A stretch of DNA of 64,000 nucleotides, taken from assembly GCA_016707005.1 (NCBI GenBank), contig JADJIQ010000002.1:620001-684000 (forward strand). Direction: 5' to 3'. Made by a program: the position numbers and the translations under genes. This document shows positions 22,101 through 29,300 of this stretch, piece after piece. The stretch is from Ignavibacteria bacterium. GTDB taxonomy: Bacteria > Bacteroidota > Ignavibacteria > Kapaibacteriales > Kapaibacteriaceae. Positions within the stretch are counted from its first letter, which is position 1, and every line of letters starts with the position of its first letter. Under the pieces are notes generated by a model. The model did not search any database, was not told where the DNA came from, and saw only the letters and a list, made by a program, of their open reading frames with translations.

Positions 22101-22224
22101 AACGTGTCCTTACCGGCAACTGAGCGAATGCATCCACACTACCAAGTGCAATTGCACATAGCAGGAGGATACACAAGATCATTGTGTATTGGTAAGGGGC
22201 TTTATGGTTCGTCGAGATCGTCAT
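13159..22224 (-). CDS. Giant secreted tandem-repeat protein (about 3020 residues)
   Basis: I chose the ATG at 22222-22224; an in-frame extension to 22257 and a later ATG directly before the hydrophobic core are alternatives. The signal peptide ends SVDAFAQ and the mature start is LPVRTRSLQLISNNNTN, as in the next upstream protein. Residues ~45-270 are unique. Most of the rest is 18 clear tandem modules plus one decayed copy, each containing NLSFTSNGGASTTM, GGANSGVAMTTAG, NIVLGGVDADAAPTE and GAYRLGG. Modules come in 138- and 144-residue forms, with longer variants at both ends. The last ~90 residues (GIGRGIFTPAGSS to SLHWMIINP) form a C-terminal domain shared with two upstream genes. Composition is extremely Gly/Thr/Asn-rich with little charge, as in repetitive adhesins. 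Function unknown. Confidence 0.85.
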   Translation of the reverse strand: MTISTNHKAPYQYTMILCILLLCAIALGSVDAFAQLPVRTRSLQLISNNNTNLIEHRAPNGILSNFTYTWPSAYPTNPTDNFLTSTPAGVLSWANYDNLFWRLDGNATATAASFIGPTAANIPLNLSTSNATPGSIDLYIGPVAAANRRITLNNSSFDVGTAGNNVSLNLTGALNAEGVALINTVGTANTTIGNAGAGASTVTLNAGATGDIVLGGVDVDAAPTEFLTITAGSQVRRSTLSGSALEGIVYSAGAYRLGGTGNAANPFLVNRYINMDASNLSFTSNGGASTTMLLTGGANSGVAMTTAGTGSITLTGPTSVTGNTTINTTGAATTTIGNVVTGGAVDLRSSGVNPITIDVGVNTNNLVFNNIASDGAPAEFLTINASNQVRRSVVVGPGAQEGITFTANAYRLGGVLVTENPFLVNRFVNIDASNLSFTSNGGASTTMLITGGANSGVAMTTAGTGTIGLTGTTNVNTTGTANTTIGNTGVGATTVTLNAGTTGNIVLGGVDADAAPTEILTITATNEVRRSTLGTTALEGVVFTAGAYRLGGINATTNPFLTNRFVNIDASNLSFTSNGGASTTMLVTGGANSGVAMTTAGAGTITMTGPTDVTGATTINTTGTANTTLGNTGVGATTVTLNAGTTGDIVLGGVDADAAPTEFLTITAGNQVRRSSMSGTALEGLVFSAGAYRLGGTTNVANPFLTSRFVNIDGSNLSFTSNGGASTTMLVTGGANSGVAMTTAGTGTIGLTGTTNVNTTGTANTTIGNTGVGATTITLNAGTTGNIVLGGVDADAAPTEILTITATNEVRRSSMSGTALEGLVFSAGAYRLGGTTNVANPFLTSRFVNIDASNLSFTSNGGASTTMLVTGGANSGVAMTTAGTGTIGLTGTTNVNTTGTANTTIGNTGVGATTITLNAGTTGNIVLGGVDADAAPTEILTITATNEVRRSTLGTTALEGVVFTAGAYRLGGINATTNPFLTNRFVNIDASNLSFTSNGGASTTMLVTGGANSGVAMTTAGAGTITMTGPTDVTGATTINTTGTANTTLGNTGVGATTVTLNAGTTGNIVLGGVDADAAPTEILTITATNEVRRSTLGTTALEGVVFTAGAYRLGGTTNVANPFLTSRFVNIDASNLSFTSNGGASTTMLVTGGANSGVAMTTAGAGTITMTGPTDVTGATTINTTGTANTTLGNTGVGATTITLNAGTTGNIVLGGVDADAAPTEILTITATNEVRRSTLTGTALEGLVFSAGAYRLGGTTNVANPFLTSRFVNIDASNLSFTSNGGASTTMLVTGGANSGVAMTTAGTGTIGLTGTTNVNTTGTANTTLGNTGVGATTVTLNAGTTGNIVLGGVDADAAPTEILTITATNEVRRSTLGTTALEGVVFTAGAYRLGGINATTNPFLTNRFVNIDASNLSFTSNGGASTTMLVTGGANSGVAMTTAGAGTITMTGPTDVTGATTINTTGTANTTLGNTGVGATTVTLNAGTTGNIVLGGVDADAAPTEILTITATNEVRRSTLGTTALEGVVFTAGAYRLGGINATTNPFLTNRFVNIDASNLSFTSNGGASTTMLVTGGANSGVAMTTAGTGTIGVTGTTNVNTTGTANTTLGNTGVGATTVTLNAGTTGNIVLGGVDADAAPTEILTITATNEVRRSSMSGTALEGLVFSAGAYRLGGTTNVANPFLTNRFVNIDASNLSFTSNGGASTTMLVTGGANSGVAMTTAGTGTIGVTGTTNVNTTGTANTTLGNTGVGATTVTLNAGTTGNIVLGGVDADAAPTEILTITATNEVRRSSMSGTALEGLVFSAGAYRLGGTTNVANPFLTSRFVNIDASNLSFTSNGGASTTMLVTGGANSGVAMTTAGAGTITMTGPTSVTGATTINTTGTANTTLGNTGVGATTVTLNAGTTGNIVLGGVDADAAPTEILTITATNEVRRSSMSGTALEGLVFSAGAYRLGGTTNVANPFLTSRFVNIDASNLSFTSNGGASTTMLVTGGANSGVAMTTAGTGTITMTGPTSVTGATTINTTGTANTTLGNTGVGATTVTLNAGTTGNIVLGGVDADAAPTEILTITATNEVRRSSMSGTALEGLVFSAGAYRLGGTTNVANPFLTSRFVNIDASNLSFTSNGGASTTMLVTGGANSGVAMTTAGTGTIGLTGTTNVNTTGTANSTLGNTGVGATTVTLNAGTTGNIVLGGVDADAAPTEILTITATNEVRRSSMSGTALEGLVFSAGAYRLGGTTNVANPFLTNRFVNIDASNLSFTSNGGASTTMLVTGGANSGVAMTTAGTGTITMTGPTSVTGATTINTTGTANTTLGNTGVGATTVTLNAGTTGNIVLGGVDADAAPTEILTITATNEVRRSSMSGTALEGLVFSAGAYRLGGTTNVANPFLTSRFVNIDASNLSFTSNGGASTTMLVTGGANSGVAMTTAGAGTITMTGPTSVTGATTINTTGTANTTLGNTGVGATTVTLNAGTTGNIVLGGVDADAAPTEILTITATNEVRRSSMSGTALEGLVFSAGAYRLGGTTNVANPFLTSRFVNIDASNLSFTSNGGASTTMLVTGGANSGVAMTTAGAGTITMTGPTSVTGATTINTTGAAATTIGSTATGGAVTVNTSGVNPITLDVGVNTNNLVLNNIAVDAAPIEFLTITAGNQVRRSTASGTALEGLVFSAGAYRLGGTTNVANPFLTSRFVNIDASNLSFTSNGGASTTMLVTGGANSGVAMTTAGTGTITMTGPTSVTGAATINTTGAAATTIGSTATGGAVTVNASGVNPITLDVGVNTNNLVLNNIAVDAAPIEFLTITAGNQVRRSTASGTALEGVVFTAGAYRLGGVLATDNPFLVNRFVNLNASDLAFTANGGANQPLVISGGVNNSVTVTPSGTGIFAVNGTPGVENIRAGSLAAISPDAVVAEGVLTADNTGDVRRRSAADALQILGIGRGIFTPAGSSATHVISTGAFDLLAGATINVTVFGPNGAAVHAMITNVDAAANQITVVTSATVDATFSLHWMIINP
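13628..21410 (-). repeat. Tandem coding repeat array, 414/432-bp units
   Basis: Using the start of the string TTCGATGTGAACGAGAG as a phase marker on the plus strand, I find copies at 14090, 14552, 14984, 15416, 15830, 16262, 16694, 17108, 17522, 17954, 18368, 18800, 19232, 19646, 20060, 20492 and 20906, with near-matches at 21371 and about 13628. Spacings are 414 or 432 bp inside the array and 462-465 bp at both ends. All are multiples of three, so the reading frame is kept. The 18-bp difference is whether the module carries the TGPT[SD]VTGATTINTTG or the shorter TGTTNVNTTG segment. Interior copies are almost identical in DNA, which points to recent homogenisation. Confidence 0.95.
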
Positions 22225-22238
22225 TGTGTTTTTTCGTT

Positions 22239-22299
22239 GGACGTCGGCGTGGTGCACTCAGCACCACCCCGACGTCCGGGGGCCGCACCCCCGGATGTC
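22239..22299 (-). promoter_or_regulatory. Two overlapping, mutually exclusive hairpins upstream of the giant repeat gene
   Basis: On the plus strand, GGACGTCGGCGTGGTGC (22239-22255) and GCACCACCCCGACGTCC (22261-22277) pair in 16 of 17 positions around a 5-nt loop. GACGTCCGGGGG (22271-22282) pairs with CCCCCGGATGTC (22288-22299) around CCGCA with one G-T wobble. The two share 22271-22277, so only one can form. They lie in the 90-bp gap between two secreted-protein genes. No U-tract follows either hairpin in the minus-strand transcript, so a simple intrinsic terminator is not indicated. Confidence 0.6.
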
Positions 22300-22314
22300 A
22301 GATGTACGATCCGA

Positions 22315-23214
22315 TCACGGGATCGGAATGAAAAGCCATGCGATGCGCTCAGTTGCGCCGAACGGACCGGAGGAGCTCACGGTAAACGAGTTCGCTGCTA
22401 CTGCTGTGACCGACAGGATGTTACCTGTTGGGGTCGCATTGACATCGATCGATGAAACCATGATCAGGTCATTGTAACCAGCGCCGAATGCATCAATAGC
22501 ACCAACAGTTGCTTGCGTGTGTGTGAATGCACCGTCTGCAGGGTCTGCAATGCCACGCTCAACACCTGCGAACGGGTTGGTAGACCAAGTTGCCGTTCCA
22601 TCAAGGTTTGAGAGGAGGATCTGATCGTTCACTGCTGCCGATGGAAGGTTGTCTGCCACAGGGATATTCAACGTGAACGGACCAGCACCAGTGATGTTTG
22701 GCAAGCTATACGTATGGTTCCCGGTTAGCGCTGCCGTTTGGAGCGTTCCAGTGTTGACACCATTTGTGAAGATGATCTCTGCAGTTGCACCAGCTTGACC
22801 CATTGTAAGGGTGTTCGTAGTTGCATCCCAAAGGAAGCCAGCCTCACCAGTGATCGAGTTGTCATCAGCCCAGTATGTCACCTGACCTGCATCAGCAGTT
22901 CCAGCGGCATTACCGTTGTTGTCAACGAGATCACCGTCAACATCAAACCATGCGAGATCTTGTTGCGAAGCAGTACTACCCGCAGCGGCATACAGGAACG
23001 ACCTGTGATTCGCTGCTACAATGCTTGCCGTTGCAGGCCATGTCACTGTGTATGTAGCTGTTGCGGCAACTGTGTTTTGCGTAATGATTCCAGATGTCGC
23101 ACCTAGCAAGCGTAACTCGCGTGTGCGCACAGGAAGCTGTGCGGCAGCTTCCGATACAAACATGAAGAGGGCTGCTGTAAGGACGAGCCCCTTCAATATG
23201 GAAGAGAACTTCAT
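22315..23214 (-). CDS. Secreted protein with the locus-wide N- and C-terminal domains (299 residues)
   Basis: The start was set at the ATG at 23212-23214, directly before MKFSSILKGLVLTAALFMF and a cleavage site near EAAAQ; an upstream in-frame extension to 23331 looks non-coding. The mature start, LPVRTRELRLLGATSG, matches that of the giant repeat protein downstream. The middle (AWFDVDGDLVDNNGNAAG, QVTYWADDNSITGEAGFLWD, HTYSLPNI) is related to the other fibre-like proteins. The last ~80 residues end in ERIAWLFIPIP, the domain shared with the two giant proteins. It appears to be a short, repeat-free version of the giant protein. Function unknown; possibly a subunit or the ancestral form. Confidence 0.75.
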   Translation of the reverse strand: MKFSSILKGLVLTAALFMFVSEAAAQLPVRTRELRLLGATSGIITQNTVAATATYTVTWPATASIVAANHRSFLYAAAGSTASQQDLAWFDVDGDLVDNNGNAAGTADAGQVTYWADDNSITGEAGFLWDATTNTLTMGQAGATAEIIFTNGVNTGTLQTAALTGNHTYSLPNITGAGPFTLNIPVADNLPSAAVNDQILLSNLDGTATWSTNPFAGVERGIADPADGAFTHTQATVGAIDAFGAGYNDLIMVSSIDVNATPTGNILSVTAVAANSFTVSSSGPFGATERIAWLFIPIP

Positions 23215-23309
23215 TGAAGCACTCCAGAAAAAGTGGGTAAACGGGATGTGATGATTCTTTTGATACATGTCGAGTTGACATTCAGTGGGAAAACTGCTCT
23301 CTACGTTCA

Positions 23310-26300
23310 TCATGGATTTTTCACCAGCCAATTGATCGCCTCACCAGGGTTGAGACCACCGGGGAAATTGATCGAGAATGTATTGGCTGTGCGTGATCCA
23401 CTCACGATGAATGGTGTTGCAGAGACACTTGTCGAGGCTTCGGGCGTTAGAGTGATCGACGCTTGGACGTCAAGAGTTGCACCAACAGGCAACGTGATGA
23501 TCACGTTGAATTCGGGAGCAGCACCTGCATTTGTATAGCGTCCTCCGTAGATCCCCAGCAGTCCGAGAATGATCGAACGATCTTTCTTCTCGAGAGTACC
23601 GGACGCGTCGGCCACCACAACGCCGTCGTTACCCCCTACCGGTGTTGAGCTCGGTACACCGGCGAGAGACGTCATGGTGACATTCCCCGTGCCTTGAGCT
23701 ACGGTGACACGTGTCGTGCCATTCGTAGCGAGTCTCAAGTCGTTTGCGTCGAGGGTACCGACAAAGGCTGTTGCTCCAACTCCTGCATTTCCCGTAAGGG
23801 ACCAGAAGGCGGCATCCTGTGGCTGTACCCATTTCGGTTCGCCTGCAGCGATCTGCAAGAGCGACCCGTTTATACCAGGCGGAAGCTGAGCGGCTTTGTT
23901 GGTGATATCACCAACATAGATGTGCGCATAGTTGAGTGGAAGATCAAGCGTATCCGTGATCGTAAGCTTACGAAGCACGAGAGAGTCCGTATAGTATGGC
24001 GTAAGGCCCGGACCTCTTGTCACGAGGACAAAACCATCCGTGCCGGCGGAACCATTGAGCAGAAGCGGTACATCCGTACCGTCGAGATTGAACGCATCGC
24101 GAGCATTGATGCGGCTAGCTGCCGCATCGAGAAATATCATAGAGTTGCCACCGGCGCGGATGTCGAGGTCACGGTCGCCCGTGGCCCGCATGTTGCCGAT
24201 GATGTTGTTGTTGATGGTGGTGTTACCGCCTTGGACCCACGCAGTGCCACTAAGGATGCCGGTGAGATCAGACCATACCGGTACTCCACCCACGATCATC
24301 AACAACGTAGAGTCGGCTCCCGGTGCAAGTTCGGAAGCCTTGTTACTAGCATCACCCACGAACATGTGAGCATACGTGAGCGGTATGTCAAAGTCGCCAT
24401 CTACAATGAGTGAGTCTGTCACTCGGAGCTTACGCAATACAAGTGAGTCCGTGTAGTACGGTGTCTTTCCTGGACCCCAGGAAACAAACACGAAGCCATC
24501 GGTGCCCGGATTCCCATTGAGACGCATCTCACGATTTGTACCGTCGAGATTCAATGATGAGCGTACGTCAACAACTTCGGCACCACCTTGAAGGAAGAGT
24601 CGCGTTTGTCCGCCGGCACGAACATCAAGGTCCGTGACCCCTGTGGTTGACAGGTTACCAAGGATCGGACTTGGCGGCGTCGGATTACCCCCAACCATCC
24701 ATGCATTAGCGTTGAGCAGCGATGAGAGACTGTACCAGGTTGGGGCACCGTTGAAGATCCCGAGGAATGTTGAGTCTGCTCCTGGAGCGAATGGGGCCGC
24801 AGTATTCGTTGCATCTCCAACATAGAGGTGGTGTTGTGGAAGAGCAAGGATCGATGAGAGGTCGCGCTTAACGAGGCGACCCGTAGCGTCGGCGCTTACG
24901 AATCCTTCGTTTGGCGTGAGCGCTCCGGGCACCGTAGTACCTGACAGATCATTCACTGTTATCTGTCCCGTTGCAGACACCGTAAGGCGGAGCGTGTTAT
25001 TCGTATTGATCCGAAGATCATTGGCATCCGTGGTTCCCAAGAATGCGGTTGCTGCAATGTTTGTGTTGCCTTTGAGCGACCAGAATCCCGAGAGAGAGCC
25101 ATCGAGCCAGGTTGGGACGCCCCCTACCACTTGGAGGAGAGAACCGTCAACTCCAGGAGCAAGTTCAGAGGCCATATTACCTGCATCGCCAACGAACATG
25201 TGAGCAAATGTCAGTGGTATATCGAAGTCGCCATCTACAATGAGCGAGTCCGTAACGCGGAGCTTCCGAAGGACCAGCGAGTCTGTGTAGTAAGGAGTCC
25301 TTCCCGGACCCCATGAAACAAATACGAATCCATCTGTTCCTGGATTACCATTGAGGCGCATCTCGCGATTTGTACCGTCGAGGTTCAATGATGAACGAAC
25401 GTCAACAACTTCCGCACCGCCTTGGAGCAAGAGCCGTGTCTGTCCGCCGGCACGCACGTCAAGATCCGTAACACCGGTCGTAGAGAGATTGCCAATGATC
25501 GGACTCGGTGGGCTTGGATTTCCACCAACCATCCAAGCGTTTGCATTCAGAAGTGACGAAAGACTGTACCATGTTGGAGCCCCGTTAAAGATCCCGAGGA
25601 AGGTAGAGTCTGCACCTGGTGCGAATGGTCGCGCCACATTATTCGAGTCGCCAACATAGATATAGTTCTCAGGCAATTCCAGCAAGGAACCTATGTCGCG
25701 CTTGATGAGCCTGCCACCGTTATCCGCAATAACAAATCCCTCGCCCGGAGTAAGGGGCGTGTTGATACCTGCACCAGCAAGATTGTTCACCGTTATTTCA
25801 CCGGTGGCACCTGAGATCGACATGCGGAAGGTGTTGTTGGTACCAAGGCGAAGGTCATTCAGATCTCTGGTACCTAGGAAAGAGGTGGGTGGAGTTGCCG
25901 TGTTGCCTGTGATGGCCCAATACTCTGTTTTGTCTGGATCCACCCATTGTGGAACACCGGCAACGATCTGCAACAATGAACCATTGATTCCCGGTGCAAG
26001 CTCGGAAGCCATGTTGCTTGCATCACCCACGAACATGTGAGCATACGTGAGCGGAATGTCAAAGTCGCCATCTACAATGAGTGAGTCTGTTACTCGGAGT
26101 TTGCGAAGGACAAGAGAGTCTGTGTAATACGGCGTCTTGCCTGGACCCCATGACACAAAGACAAACCCATCAGTACCTGGATTCCCGTTAAGTCGCATTT
26201 CGCGATTAGTGCCATCAAGGTTCAACGACGAACGCACATCAACAACGTCGGCTCCACCTTGTAGGAAGAGTCGGGTCTGTCCACCGGCGCGGATATCAAG

Positions 26301-29300
26301 ATCCGTTACACCAGATGTTGAGAGATTGCCAAGGATCGGACTCGGCGGATTTGGATTACCGCCAACCATCCACGCATTGGCGTTGAGCAGCGAGGTAAGA
26401 CTGTACCACGTTGGAGCCCCGTTGAAGATCCCAAGGAACGTTGAGTCTGCGCCCGGTGCAAATGGTCGAGCTACATCGTTCGTATCACCAACATAGATGT
26501 AATTCTCAGGCAATTGAAGGAATGATCCGAGATCTCTCTTGATGAGTTTACCGGCATTGTCTGCAATAACAAAACCTTCGCCAAGAGAAGGAGGTGTGAC
26601 GATCCCCGCCCCGGCAAGATTCGTGATCGTTACTTCACCGGACCCGCCAGCAACGGTCATTCGAATACTGTTGTTGGTACCTAGTCGAAGATCATTCGCA
26701 TCACGTGTTCCCACAAATGCACTTGCCGGCGTAGCACTATTGCCGGAGAGCGCCCAATATTCTGTTTTATCTGGATCCACCCACTGTGGCTGTCCTGCAA
26801 CGATCTGAAGCAATGAGCCATTAATGCCGGGTGCGAGTTCCGAGGCCACATTGTTCACATCACCAACGAACATATGTGCAAACGTCAACGGAATATCGAA
26901 ATCTCCATCGATGATCAAGGAATCAGTTACGCGGAGTTTGCGCAGAACAAGAGAATCCGTGTAGTATGGCGTCTTGCCCGGACCAAAGGACACCAACACA
27001 AACCCATCAGTGCCAGGATTGCCGTTGAGTCGCAGTTCACGGTTCACACCATCAAGATTCAGAGAAGACCGAACGTCCACAACCTCAGAAGCCCCCTGCA
27101 GATACAAACGTGTTGTTCCGCCCGCAACGAGATCAACTCCCGATGTAAGATTGCCGAGTACTTCGCTTGGTGGAGCTGTGTTACCGCCGATCAACCAAGC
27201 CCGAGTGTTCAAGACATTCGAAAGGCTATACCATGTTGGCGTACCATTAAAGATGCCCAAGAAGGTAGAGTCTGCGCCTGGTGCAAAAGGTGCTGCAATG
27301 TCGTTTGAATCACCAACAAAAAGATTGTTCTCTGGAAGACGCAACAGTGAGCCAATATCACGTTTGATGAGTCTCCCCCCATTATCTGCGATCACAAATC
27401 CTTCACCGGGAGTAAGGGGCGTTGTGGTTCCAGCACCAGCAAGGTTGTTCACGGTTACTTCACCCGTGCCGCCAGAGATCGTCATGCGGAAGGTATTGTT
27501 CGTACCGAACCGAAGGTCGTTCAAATCGCGTGTGCCAAGAAACGACGCCGGTGACGTTGCGCTGTTTCCGCTGAGCGCCCAATACTCCGTCTTATCGGGA
27601 TCTACCCATTGAGGTTGACCAGCAACGATCTGCAGAAGTGAACCATTGATTCCGGGGGCAAGTTCGGATGCCTTGTTCGAAGCGTCACCCACGAACATAT
27701 GCGCAAACGTGAGAGGGATATCAAAATCACTATCGATGATCAACGAATCCGTTACCCGTAGCTTTCGAAGCACAAGCGAATCCGTATAGTATGGCGTCCT
27801 ACCCGGCCCGAAGGATACCAATACAAATCCATCTGTTCCAGGGTTGCCATTCAAACGCAGTTCACGATTCGTCCCATCAAGATTCAGGGACGATCGAACG
27901 TCCACAACCTCTGAAGCTCCCTGCAGATACAATCTCGTGGTCCCACCGGCAACAATGTCCAGACCCGCCGTGAGATTACCCATTATCTCACTTGGAGGAG
28001 TGGTATTACCACCTACCAGCCAAGCCTTGATATTCAGAACCGATCCAAGGTTATACCACGTAGGCTTGCCGTTGAAAATCCCTAGGAAAGTAGAGTCAGC
28101 GCCCGGAGGAAATGGCGAGGCAACATTGTTTGAATCTCCAATGAAGAGATTGTCTTCCGGCAAACTCAAGAGTGAGCCGATGTCGCGTTTGATCAAACGG
28201 CCGCCATTATCGGCAATAACAAATCCTTCACCAGGCGTAATGGGCGAGGTAATACCAGCACCGGCAAGGTTATTCATTGTAACCTCGCCAGTTCCACCTG
28301 CGATGGACATGCGGAACGTGTTATTGGTACCAAACCGAAGGTCGTTCAGATCACGGGTACCTACAAAGGCAGCCGCTGGGACTGCAGAGTTACCTGTGAG
28401 TGTCCAATATTCTGTCTTATCCGGATCTACCCACTGCGGCGTACCGGCTACGATCTGAAGAAGAGATCCATTGAGGCCTGGAGCAACCGGTACAGACCAG
28501 TTGTTCGCGTCACCAACGATGAGATGACCAAACTGCAGGGCGAGCTTGGGGAAAACGCGGAACGTAGCCGTATCGACGAATTCACTGCGCCCACTCACGG
28601 TGAGTGTATTGCTCACAATGAGTGATCGTAGGGTTAGACTGTCTACGTACTCCGGAGTTGCTCCAACACCACGCGAAATGAGGACCATACCATCTGTGCC
28701 CGAATTTCCGTTAAGGAGAAGGGGCGTTGTAGCTCCGGCAAGATTGAACGGAACCTTTGCGTCGATCTGAGGTGTGGTTCCATTGAGGAACAACATGGAC
28801 TGACCACCGGCATAGATGTCAAGGTCACGCACTCCAGTTAGCGACATATTGCCAAGGATCGGGAAGGCGCCAACATCGATGTTACCGCCGATGATCCATG
28901 GTCGTTCACGAAGGATCCGCGCACCGTCTACCCACGATGGAATCCCAGCCATGGTCACAAGAAACGATGAATCAGCACCAGGCGCGAATGGCTGTGCAAC
29001 GTTGTTTGCATCGCCCAAATACATGTGGTACTGTGGGAGCTGAAGAAGCGACTGATTCTCGCGTTTAAAAAGCTTCCCCGCGGCATCCACCATCACGAGA
29101 CCTTCGCCGGCGTTCGGTGGTACAGTTGTCCCAGAGCCTGTTAAGGAGTTGATCGTAACCTCACCGGTTCCGCTACTGATCATCATGCGGAATGTATTAT
29201 CCGTACCGAATCGAAGGTCATTGGCATCGCGCGTACCAACAAACGCTGCTGCTGAAACACCTGAGTTGCCATTCAGCGTCCAATATTCTGTCTTGTCCGG

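Noticed and set aside
22271..22299. Intrinsic terminator for the 299-residue protein gene
   Set aside because: The GC-rich hairpin is strong, but no T-tract follows on the transcribed strand and a competing hairpin overlaps it, so it is reported as an alternative-structure element instead.
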